Part shown: in pieces, positions 1 to 5,695 of the stretch
Layout of the letters: the number at the start of each line of letters is the position of its first letter
How positions within the stretch are numbered: position 1 is the stretch's first letter
NCBI GenBank assembly: GCA_902797415.1
Contig: CADBSQ010000110.1
Coordinates: 1 to 5,695 of the forward strand
Direction of reading: 5' to 3'
DNA: 5,695 nucleotides
From: an uncultured Erysipelotrichaceae bacterium
Lineage (GTDB): Bacteria; Bacillota_I; Bacilli_A; RF39; UBA660
Made by a program: the position numbers and the translations under genes
Notes under the pieces: model-generated
What the model was told of the DNA's origin: nothing
Database searches by the model: none
The model's input: the letters and a program-made list of their open reading frames with translations, nothing else

Positions 1-1689
1 CATGGTGAAGAGGAAAGAAATCGTATTACAACCTTATTTACAAGTACGCCAATAGTAGGATATTTAGATTATGAAACTTGCAAAGATGAAATGGCTAAAA
101 TTAAAAAAGAATGTATTAATAAGACCATTAAATCATTTTTTGATAAAACTGGAATACCTAATGATAAAGAACATATCGATAGATATTTTGGCTCTTATAT
201 ATCTGATATTTCGTATTCAAAATTACAGAGTTTTTATAATGCTATAGAAAATAGGGTAGCACCAGACTTTTTATTAGATAAGGTTAAAGATTTATCTGGG
301 GATAAAACTTTAGAACTTGGTAGCGAAAAAGAAAAGGAACTAATAGAGCACTATAAATCCCTTAAACCAGCATATGATGAAGCCATAGTCTATTTCAATA
401 GGGAAATGGATAAATATAAAGAGCAATTTGAATATGTAGATAAACTTACTACCTTAAAAAATGCTTTACTCGAAAAATATATTGGAGAACTAGTTGAGGA
501 GTTATATCCATATTTCGATGAAAAAGATAAGAAAATTTATGATGAAAACAAAGATAAAGGTGTAAGGTACTATTTATCATTTCTTGATAGGGCTAACGTA
601 CTATTTAGAGGATTTGGTGATCCGATAGATCAGCCTTCGTTAATTGACTCATTTACCACTGAAAGTGAAAAAGCTTTAGAAGAAGGCGAGTATCCAATGC
701 TTGTTAGTGGCATAAAATTTGATAGAATATCTTACTTTAAAAGTAAAGGCTTTGACTTCGGAAATGATTATGATCTTTATATGACAAACAAGGATTGTTT
801 AAGCACTATACCATCAAAAGAATTTGCTGATAAAATAGTAAGTATAAAAAAAGAAAAACAAGATTCCTTTTATAAAGAATTACTTCTATCCATGCCCCAT
901 ATGAAACCAATTATGGATAGCATTAACGCTTTGGGAATTGACCCACATAAAGTAGATGACTTTATATCAATTATTAAGCGAAAAAGAAGTGCTGTTATTA
1001 TAAACATAGGTTCACTAGACGGCACTGTAAGTCTTGCTCCTATAGTTTTAATTAATGGTAAGATTGATGAAGAAACCATTGATACAATTATAATCCATGA
1101 GCTAAGTCATTTATTCGAATTATATCTAAATTCAATAAACTTAGAAAAAAACGAAATGATCTGTACTACGGGATGGGATGTTATTACTGAAAAAATATTC
1201 GAAGATGAAGTAGAAGAAGAAAAACCTGAGCAAAGAAAACCAAGAGAATATGAAAAATCAAGTGAAATAGTAAACGAGTACATCTCTCAGGATATATCAC
1301 GTCTTATGCATGATAATGGAATATTTCTATTTAGTAGCAAAGAAAAAGCAAAAAACACAAGTCGCTCAGGATATGAAACTCAAATGGGTCGTTTTGCTAT
1401 AGATTTTTATGAGCAATTTAAAGATATAATCATTGAAGCTAGAAAAAAACATGACTTAAGCATATTAACAAATGTAATTGGCGAAGAAAACTTTGTCGCA
1501 TACAATAAACTTCTAGATGCTATAAGTCAGAGATATCCAGGTACAGAAATATACAAACCATTCCATGACATAAAATCGGGAAATACAACAACAAAAGAAG
1601 CTATCGAATATTTAGAGTTCGAAAGACAATATAAGGAGTTATTAAGTAGCATGATAACTATGTCTAAAAATAAAGGAATAAAATACTAG
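1..1689 (+). CDS. Putative zincin-type metalloprotease-like protein, function unknown (5' end outside window)
   Basis: The reading frame is open from the first base, so the gene begins left of the window. The first in-window Met (base 91) has no convincing ribosome site and 30 sense codons precede it, so it is probably internal. Counting from that Met, 532 residues are visible. The first two thirds are charged and probably helical, with a coiled-coil-like Lys/Glu-rich stretch at about 78-138. A strand-rich segment at about 298-322 leads into a helix carrying HELSH at 336-340, the HExxH zinc signature. Sixty residues on, NEYISQD at 395-401 could supply a gluzincin-like third ligand (E396), after an acidic and proline-containing linker (about 371-391). 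No membrane segment is visible in this part. Zinc binding and proteolysis are inferred from the motif; the family, substrate and location are unknown. I do not recognise a named homologue. The stop is TAG, with no obvious terminator after it. Confidence 0.85.
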   Translation, partial: HGEEERNRITTLFTSTPIVGYLDYETCKDEMAKIKKECINKTIKSFFDKTGIPNDKEHIDRYFGSYISDISYSKLQSFYNAIENRVAPDFLLDKVKDLSGDKTLELGSEKEKELIEHYKSLKPAYDEAIVYFNREMDKYKEQFEYVDKLTTLKNALLEKYIGELVEELYPYFDEKDKKIYDENKDKGVRYYLSFLDRANVLFRGFGDPIDQPSLIDSFTTESEKALEEGEYPMLVSGIKFDRISYFKSKGFDFGNDYDLYMTNKDCLSTIPSKEFADKIVSIKKEKQDSFYKELLLSMPHMKPIMDSINALGIDPHKVDDFISIIKRKRSAVIINIGSLDGTVSLAPIVLINGKIDEETIDTIIIHELSHLFELYLNSINLEKNEMICTTGWDVITEKIFEDEVEEEKPEQRKPREYEKSSEIVNEYISQDISRLMHDNGIFLFSSKEKAKNTSRSGYETQMGRFAIDFYEQFKDIIIEARKKHDLSILTNVIGEENFVAYNKLLDAISQRYPGTEIYKPFHDIKSGNTTTKEAIEYLEFERQYKELLSSMITMSKNKGIKY

Positions 1690-1692
1690 TAA

Positions 1693-1721
1693 TTGACTAA
1701 AATATTATTTTTTGATATTCT
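1693..1721 (+). promoter_or_regulatory. Predicted sigma-A promoter of the exported-protein gene
   Basis: The -35 box is TTGACT (1693-1698), followed by a 17-bp spacer and the -10 box TATTCT (1716-1721). A TG at 1713-1714 one base before the -10 makes it an extended -10 promoter. Transcription would start near 1728, giving a leader of about 20 nt before the ATG at 1748. The spacer contains an A/T-only inverted repeat, which is weak evidence of anything in such DNA. Confidence 0.6.
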
Positions 1722-1747
1722 TATATCACTTAGAGATGTGTTGAATT

Positions 1748-2482
1748 ATGAAAAAAGAAATAAAAATAACTATAGGAATAATATGTATTTTTTTGCTCTG
1801 TTTACTTGCTAAATGTAATATAACAGCAACAAAAGAACCAACTTTAAATAACCAAAAGGATAAATCTATAACTAATTTAGACATTAAAAGTAAATTAGTT
1901 GATGATGTGTATAAATCACTTAATATGAATTTAATTAATAATACTTGTAATAATTGTTTAACGAACACTCATTACAGTTTTATGTATTACACTGATAATA
2001 AAAAACTAAGTGATGATGAAAAACTATATATTGTTTTTAACGAACTATATAAAAATGAAAAGTATTCATATAAGCAAAGTGAAGAATCTAGAAATGAAAA
2101 TAAAATCATCATAGATAAATATGCTGTAAGTGAAGAATTAAAAAACAAATTTAACATAAATGATATGTCAGAATTTGATAATACATTTGTACAAAGTAAT
2201 AGCTGTGGAATTAAAAGTTATACTTATACAAAAGATGCTTACGAATTAGAGATTAATCCCTGTAAAGATACATATGATTATGTATTAAGCAAAGTTGTCA
2301 AGGCAGAAAAGAAAGGAAATCACATTTACTTATACATCAATAAATATGATGTAAAAGCCAAAGAAAATGATAAAATCCTTGATTATGATGATAAAAATGA
2401 AAATATAGAAAAATATAAATTCGACTTCAAATTAGATGGCGATAAATATTATTTAAATATGATTAAAAAAATAGTTGATTAA
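1748..2482 (+). CDS. Exported, probably lipid-anchored protein of unknown function
   Basis: This is a 244-residue protein with a Lys-containing N-terminus (MKKEIK) and a hydrophobic core at residues 7-21, ending in LLAKC with Cys23. That resembles a lipoprotein signal, but Lys at -1 is unusual, since Gly, Ala or Ser is typical. If it is not processed, the segment would act as a membrane anchor. The rest is hydrophilic and rich in Lys, Asp, Asn and Tyr, with no further membrane segment, which fits an extracytoplasmic domain. Besides Cys23, four cysteines lie in it: C67 and C70 (CNNC), C153 and C172; they could form disulfides or bind metal, but this is inference. I recognise no catalytic motif or named family. 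The ATG follows a weak ribosome site (AGAGATG, 1732-1738) and a good promoter. No terminator separates it from the channel gene 47 bp downstream. Confidence 0.85.
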   Translation: MKKEIKITIGIICIFLLCLLAKCNITATKEPTLNNQKDKSITNLDIKSKLVDDVYKSLNMNLINNTCNNCLTNTHYSFMYYTDNKKLSDDEKLYIVFNELYKNEKYSYKQSEESRNENKIIIDKYAVSEELKNKFNINDMSEFDNTFVQSNSCGIKSYTYTKDAYELEINPCKDTYDYVLSKVVKAEKKGNHIYLYINKYDVKAKENDKILDYDDKNENIEKYKFDFKLDGDKYYLNMIKKIVD

Positions 2483-2503
2483 ATTAATAAAAAGTAGTAT
2501 ATT
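2475..2503 (+). promoter_or_regulatory. Predicted sigma-A promoter of the MscS-family gene
   Basis: TTGATT (2475-2480) and TATATT (2498-2503) are separated by 17 bp. The -35 box overlaps the last codons and stop of the preceding gene. The predicted start near 2510 leaves about 20 nt before the ATG at 2530. The DNA is very A/T-rich, so chance matches are possible; spacing and position support it. Confidence 0.5.
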
Positions 2504-2516
2504 ATTGATTTCTTCG

Positions 2517-2524
2517 AAGGGGTG
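2517..2524 (+). promoter_or_regulatory. Strong ribosome binding site of the MscS-family gene
   Basis: AAGGGGTG lies 5 bases before the ATG at 2530 and fixes that start. It is a close match to the anti-Shine-Dalgarno end of Bacillota 16S rRNA. Confidence 0.8.
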
Positions 2525-2529
2525 ATAAT

Positions 2530-3369
2530 ATGCTTTTTCATTTGAATAAAATTTATGTAAAACCATTAACATATACATTAATAGGTTTTATAGTTATTCT
2601 AATATTGAAACTATTACTAAAAAGAATTAGTAGACATTTTAAAGGAGATAAACTTTCTTTTTCGTTTTACAATAGTAGTAAAACTATTATAAATGTAGTT
2701 TATATTGTCTTTTTGTGTATATTATGGAATCAACATATTTCAAACATTATTACTCTTTTAAGTGTAATAAGTGCAGGCTTTGTACTAGCAATTAGAGATG
2801 TAATACTAAATATATTTTGTGGTCTTTATATTAAAACCTATAAACCATTTAAAATAGAAGATAGAATTAGTGTAGATGGAATAATGGGGGATGTTGTTGC
2901 AATTAATCTTTTATCATTTGAAATACTAGAAGTTTCCAGTGAAAATGAATATGGTTTATCAACTGGTGTAATTGTACATATTCCTTCATCCAATATAATT
3001 AGTAAAGACATAAAAAATTTATCAAAGGGATTTAAATATATTTGGGATGAAATGGAAATAGTTCTTGCAAAAGATGCCGACCTTAGAAAGTCAAAATCAA
3101 CAGTATATAAAATAATCAATAGTATTGATGTCGTACAAAGAATTCCTAAAAAAATGCAAGCTCAATTAGAAGACTTTCAATCTTCATACAGAATTTACTA
3201 TAACCATTATAATCCAATTATTTACACAAAAGTAAATGATGGTAAAGTAACCCTAATATTAAGATACCTAATTCATCCAAAAAAAGCCAGATATGTTGAA
3301 AGCATTGTCTGGAATAAAATTTTAGAAGAAGAAGAAAATGGTAACATAAGTATATATAAAGAGGATTGA
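2530..3369 (+). CDS. MscS-family mechanosensitive ion channel
   Basis: This 279-residue membrane protein matches the small MscS architecture. Hydrophobic helices lie at about 16-31 and 51-68, followed by the pore-lining TM3-like helix at about 74-102, with small residues (S81, A82, G83, A87) and a break near 90-97. The channel beta domain follows: KPFKIEDRISVDGIMGDV (105-122) corresponds to the conserved RPF..GD.I...G..G.V segment, and HIPSSNIIS (150-158) to the IPNS-type motif. The remainder to 279 is a soluble alpha/beta cytoplasmic domain. MscS proteins assemble as heptamers in the cytoplasmic membrane and open under tension to release solutes during hypo-osmotic shock. The E-x(7)-STG insertion before HIPSS (133-146) suggests a subfamily with a longer loop than E. 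coli MscS. The stop is TGA. The gene has its own promoter and a strong ribosome site, so it may be expressed alone. Ion selectivity cannot be read from sequence. Confidence 0.9.
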   Translation: MLFHLNKIYVKPLTYTLIGFIVILILKLLLKRISRHFKGDKLSFSFYNSSKTIINVVYIVFLCILWNQHISNIITLLSVISAGFVLAIRDVILNIFCGLYIKTYKPFKIEDRISVDGIMGDVVAINLLSFEILEVSSENEYGLSTGVIVHIPSSNIISKDIKNLSKGFKYIWDEMEIVLAKDADLRKSKSTVYKIINSIDVVQRIPKKMQAQLEDFQSSYRIYYNHYNPIIYTKVNDGKVTLILRYLIHPKKARYVESIVWNKILEEEENGNISIYKED

Positions 3370-3394
3370 AACTAATTAAATTTAAGTGTATAAT
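3366..3394 (+). promoter_or_regulatory. Predicted sigma-A promoter of the metallopeptidase/transporter pair
   Basis: TTGAAA (3366-3371) and a perfect TATAAT (3389-3394) are 17 bp apart, the best -10 in the window. The -35 overlaps the TGA stop of the channel gene. Transcription would begin near 3401, only a few bases before the ribosome site, and would cover both this gene and the next. Confidence 0.7.
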
Positions 3395-3404
3395 GTAACT
3401 AATG

Positions 3405-3412
3405 AAAGGGTG
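3405..3412 (+). promoter_or_regulatory. Ribosome binding site supporting a TTG start
   Basis: AAAGGGTG ends 7 bases before TTG at 3420 and 13 bases before the ATG at 3426. The normal spacing favours TTG as the true start, two codons upstream of the first ATG. The alternative changes the protein by only two residues. Confidence 0.65.
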
Positions 3413-3419
3413 ATTTAAT

Positions 3420-4085
3420 TTGTCTATGATGCTATTTTTAATTTCTGCTGCAATAGTTGCACTTGCACAAGCATTTGTATCTATTACATACAGAAAGTAT
3501 CTTAAAATAGATAGTAAGAGGAGAATAACTGGAGCAGAAGTTGCACGAAAAATACTTAAAAAAGCTGGACTTAATGAAGTATACGTTGTTGAAACAGAAG
3601 GGTTTTTAACTGATCACTATGATCCTACAAGGAAAGTAGTTAGATTATCTAAAAACAATTATGAAGGAACAAGCATTTCCTCAATAGCAGTATCAGCTCA
3701 TGAATGTGGACATGCTATGCAAGATAAAGATAATTATGTATTTATGAGAATTAGACATATATTAGTACCAATAACAAACTTTGCATCTAAAATAGGTTAT
3801 GTAGTTTTATTAATTGGTTTTATTGCTGGAATGTTTGATCTAATATGGATAGGTATTGGCCTTGAATTGGTTGTTTTACTATTTCAGATTGTAACATTGC
3901 CAGTTGAAATAAATGCTTCTAAAAGAGCATTACAAAAAATAAAGGAAGATCATTATCTAGATGAATCTGAATATTCTCAAGGAAGAAACGTTTTAATAGC
4001 TGCTGCTTTAACTTATGTAGCATCTGTTGCATCAAATATACTTGAAATATTAAGATTAGTTCTAATTGCTCAAAATAGAGACTAA
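3420..4085 (+). CDS. YugP-family zinc-dependent membrane metallopeptidase
   Basis: The 221-residue length is close to that of Bacillus YugP (Zn_peptidase_2 type). The diagnostic block is present: DHYDPTRKVVRLS (65-77), then SAHECGHAMQ (92-101) with the HExxH zinc site H94-E95-x-x-H98, and LPVEINASKRA (160-170), whose E163 is the likely third zinc ligand. Hydrophobic helices lie at about 3-20, 122-138, 140-160 and 191-216, so the active site sits beside the membrane. The family is thought to hydrolyse peptide bonds, but its substrates are poorly known. Start is taken as TTG at 3420 because of ribosome-site spacing (ATG at 3426 is the alternative). It has a strong promoter directly upstream, and the next gene begins 21 bp after its TAA stop with no promoter or terminator between, so the two are probably co-transcribed. 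All key residues are intact. Confidence 0.92.
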   Translation: MSMMLFLISAAIVALAQAFVSITYRKYLKIDSKRRITGAEVARKILKKAGLNEVYVVETEGFLTDHYDPTRKVVRLSKNNYEGTSISSIAVSAHECGHAMQDKDNYVFMRIRHILVPITNFASKIGYVVLLIGFIAGMFDLIWIGIGLELVVLLFQIVTLPVEINASKRALQKIKEDHYLDESEYSQGRNVLIAAALTYVASVASNILEILRLVLIAQNRD

Positions 4086-4106
4086 TAAAAGTAAGAGGTT
4101 GGTTAG

Positions 4107-5231
4107 ATGACAAAAGCGACTTATAAAAAATTTTTAACTTTAATAACTTATGCATGGGTATTATTATTTTTACTATTTAACATTGGTGTTATATTTTCTA
4201 GCATAGGTAAAGCAATAATCGTGCTAAAACCATTATGGTATGGTATATCACTTGCCTTTGTATTAAATATTCCTATGAATTTCTTTGAGACTAATTTATT
4301 TAATTCACACACCAAATTACATAGGGGACTATCGTTAATAATATCGATTATGTTCTTAGTATGTATATTAACTATATTATTTATTTGGGTAATTCCTGAC
4401 TTTGTTGAAAGTTTAACTTTCTTAATTGGTCAATCACCAAAAATCATGAGTGATTTAAATGATATTTTAGTTGGAATGTTTAGTAACACTGATTTATCAA
4501 GCTACGTAAATAATCTTAATAATTCAAATCAAATTACAGGATTTATTACATCAGCAGGTAAGGGAGTTATTTCAAACTTCTCTTCAACTATCTCTAACCT
4601 TGCTGGGTTACTTGTTAATTTAATAACAGGATTTATTATTGCCATATATTTACTTTTAGAAAAGGAATTCATCTTAGGGAAATGTAAATTAATTATTTAT
4701 AAGATATTTGATGACGATGCCACAAATAATATAAAATATATTTATAGACTTTCATATAAATCTTTTCATGATTTTGTAAGTTACCAATGTATAGAATGTT
4801 TTATACTTGCAAGTATCATGTTTGCTGCGTTTATAATCTTTGGATTCCCATATGCTTTAACCATTGCATTTTTAACAGGTATAACGGCTGTTATTCCAAT
4901 ATTTGGAGCAACTATAGCATGTGTTATTGGCGCTATCTTAATAGGCACTGTAAGCCTTGAGAAGATGATTATTTTCGTAATCGTATTCCAAGTTATACAA
5001 CAAATCGAAAACAACTTAATATATCCACATGTAGTTGGTAAAAATGTTGGTTTACCACCTATACTTACATTAATTGCTATTATTGTTGGCGGTAAATGTT
5101 TAGGCTTATTTGGAGTGCTTATATGTGTACCATTAACATCTATTATAAATACATTATTCTGGGCACTTATGGATAAGGATTTACCTAAATTTACATTACA
5201 CGGTAAAAAAAAGAAACTTAAATTTCTATAG
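4107..5231 (+). CDS. AI-2E family transporter
   Basis: This 374-residue polytopic membrane protein has the order and length usual for the AI-2E (UPF0118) family. Membrane helices lie at about 12-31, 38-56 and 75-96, followed by a more polar region (97-160), then helices at 165-184, 229-247, 250-280, 284-300 and 319-355. Family hallmarks are visible: IPIFGAT (263-269), PHVVGKNVGLPP (307-318) and the Gly-rich GGKCLGLFGVLICVPL (328-343). It ends in a basic tail (KKKKLKFL). The name comes from proposed autoinducer-2 export by E. coli TqsA; other family members act as Na+/H+ antiporters, so the substrate here cannot be assigned. The ATG is preceded by AGAGG (4094-4098) at 8 bases. I see no promoter in the 21-bp gap or just upstream, so it probably depends on the metallopeptidase promoter. 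It is followed at once by a terminator. Confidence 0.92.
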   Translation: MTKATYKKFLTLITYAWVLLFLLFNIGVIFSSIGKAIIVLKPLWYGISLAFVLNIPMNFFETNLFNSHTKLHRGLSLIISIMFLVCILTILFIWVIPDFVESLTFLIGQSPKIMSDLNDILVGMFSNTDLSSYVNNLNNSNQITGFITSAGKGVISNFSSTISNLAGLLVNLITGFIIAIYLLLEKEFILGKCKLIIYKIFDDDATNNIKYIYRLSYKSFHDFVSYQCIECFILASIMFAAFIIFGFPYALTIAFLTGITAVIPIFGATIACVIGAILIGTVSLEKMIIFVIVFQVIQQIENNLIYPHVVGKNVGLPPILTLIAIIVGGKCLGLFGVLICVPLTSIINTLFWALMDKDLPKFTLHGKKKKLKFL

Positions 5232-5261
5232 AAGAGTGAAGAAGTGTTTCACTCTTTTTTT
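5232..5261 (+). terminator. Intrinsic terminator after the AI-2E-family gene
   Basis: A perfect 9-bp stem, AAGAGTGAA (5232-5240) with TTCACTCTT (5248-5256), encloses a 7-nt loop and runs into seven T residues (5255-5261). It begins on the base after the TAG stop. The opposite strand lacks a good T run, so it works mainly in the + direction. It is the only convincing terminator in the window. Confidence 0.9.
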
Positions 5262-5298
5262 AGTTAACCTTTAAAACTCCCTTATTTCAGTAAGAAAC

Positions 5299-5327
5299 TT
5301 GATTATAAAGCCTTTATATGTTACAAT
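5299..5327 (+). promoter_or_regulatory. Predicted sigma-A promoter of the last gene, with internal palindrome
   Basis: TTGATT (5299-5304) and TACAAT (5322-5327) are 17 bp apart. TG at 5319-5320 one base before the -10 makes an extended -10. The start would be near 5334, about 18 nt before the ATG at 5352. The spacer holds a perfect inverted repeat, TATAAAG-C-CTTTATA (5304-5318), described separately as a possible operator. The promoter lies after a terminator, so this gene is transcribed independently of the block upstream. Confidence 0.7.
5304..5318. repeat. 15-bp palindrome in the promoter spacer, possible operator
   Basis: Seven-base arms TATAAAG and CTTTATA flank a single C. The element sits between the -35 and -10 boxes and overlaps the last base of the -35, where a bound dimeric repressor would block polymerase. 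Palindromes of this size occur by chance in A/T-rich DNA, so regulatory function is only inferred from position. Confidence 0.35.
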
Positions 5328-5351
5328 ACTACTGACAAAGGGGATGAGGCT

Positions 5352-5695
5352 ATGAGCAATAATTATGACTTAATGAATAATGAATTAATAAAAAAAGCAA
5401 AAGCTCATTTAACTGAAAGTTTTAAAGAATTTATATACGTATATGATAATGATCCTTCTATAGAAAAAAACAAAGACTTTAGAACGTTTTTAGAACGCTT
5501 TAAAGATATGAACTGGACTGTAGATGATTATGATCAATTATTTAATACTTACCATTATGGAATAAGTATGTACAAACATAGAATTATTTCTAATGAGCAA
5601 GACTTATTTAATTATATTAAACCGTCTGATTTACGTTTATATCAAGATTTTTTAACAGATTATTTAAATAAGATTAATATTCTTAAATATCCAAA
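5352..5695 (+). CDS. Protein of unknown function (3' end outside window)
   Basis: The frame starts at ATG 5352 and stays open to the right edge, giving 114 visible residues. A strong ribosome site, AAAGGGG (5337-5343), lies 8 bases before this ATG, and a good promoter precedes it. An ATG at 5344 sits against that site but opens only a three-codon frame ending at TGA 5353-5355. The product begins MSNNYDLMNN. It is soluble in this part, rich in Asp, Asn, Lys, Tyr and Phe, and looks largely helical, with no signal peptide or membrane segment. There is one Trp (W55) and no Cys. I see no recognisable motif and assign no function. It is separated from the preceding genes by a terminator, so adjacency says little about its role. 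Confidence 0.75.
   Translation, partial: MSNNYDLMNNELIKKAKAHLTESFKEFIYVYDNDPSIEKNKDFRTFLERFKDMNWTVDDYDQLFNTYHYGISMYKHRIISNEQDLFNYIKPSDLRLYQDFLTDYLNKINILKYP

Noticed and set aside
870..1079. Minus-strand open frame of 69 codons inside the left-edge gene
   Set aside because: It is wholly antisense to a long coding region, with no recognisable motif; treated as a shadow frame.
1699..1711. Inverted repeat AAAATA-T-TATTTT between the first and second genes, considered as a terminator or operator
   Set aside because: It is A/T only, too weak to terminate, and common by chance in this composition; it lies in the spacer of a predicted promoter.
1726..1968. Minus-strand open frame of 80 codons with a hydrophobic product
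   Set aside because: It is antisense to the exported-protein gene; its hydrophobicity follows from the A/T-rich complement of Lys/Asn codons.
2838..3119. Minus-strand open frame of 93 codons inside the channel gene
   Set aside because: It lies antisense to conserved MscS-family sequence and has no family signature.
3919..4155. Minus-strand open frame of 78 codons spanning the junction of the metallopeptidase and transporter genes
   Set aside because: It overlaps two well-supported genes and resembles no known protein.
1021..4955. Shared 11-base word GGCACTGTAAG at 1021 and 4945
   Set aside because: The two copies lie in unrelated coding contexts and the flanks do not match; coincidence.
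4781..5014. Minus-strand open frame of 77 codons inside the transporter gene
   Set aside because: It is antisense to the conserved C-terminal part of the AI-2E-family protein; a shadow frame.
1..5695. Possible TGA=Trp genetic code suggested by the very low GC
   Set aside because: Every Trp in the readable genes is TGG, no internal TGA occurs, and the channel gene ends naturally at TGA.

Overview
The window is a stretch of AT-rich DNA (GC well under 35% by eye) with six protein-coding genes, all on the + strand and closely spaced. It looks like the chromosome of a low-GC Gram-positive bacterium (Bacillota). The reasons are strong AAAGGGG/AAGGGGTG Shine-Dalgarno sites, a TTG start, sigma-A-type TTGAxx/TAtaaT promoters, and YugP-type and AI-2E-type proteins common in that phylum. 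All Trp codons in the readable genes are TGG, and no gene contains an internal TGA, so the standard code fits and there is no sign of the Mollicutes TGA=Trp code. The style of the unknown proteins (Lys/Asn/Tyr/Asp-rich) recalls gut clostridia or host-associated Bacilli, but I cannot fix the genus.

Layout. At 1-1689 is the 3' part of a large gene of unknown function that carries a zinc-protease signature (HELSH, with a possible third ligand 60 residues on); its start lies left of the window. At 1748-2482 is a small exported or lipoprotein-like protein of unknown function. At 2530-3369 is an MscS-family mechanosensitive channel. At 3420-4085 is a YugP-family membrane zinc metallopeptidase, followed after 21 bp by an AI-2E-family membrane transporter (4107-5231); these two probably share a transcript. 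A clear intrinsic terminator at 5232-5261 closes the block. The start of another protein of unknown function (5352 to the right edge) follows, with its own strong promoter.

Most of the interpretable content concerns the cell envelope: an exported protein, a tension-gated channel, a membrane protease and a polytopic transporter. This is compatible with a housekeeping envelope or osmotic-balance neighbourhood, but shared function is only inferred from adjacency. Four genes have a recognisable promoter with an exact 17-bp spacer whose -10 box ends 24-26 nt before the start codon, giving very short leaders. No RNA gene, mobile element, CRISPR array, attachment site or defence system is visible, and I found no convincing new multi-gene system. 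The best leads are the uncharacterised HELSH protein at the left edge and a palindrome lying inside the promoter of the last gene.
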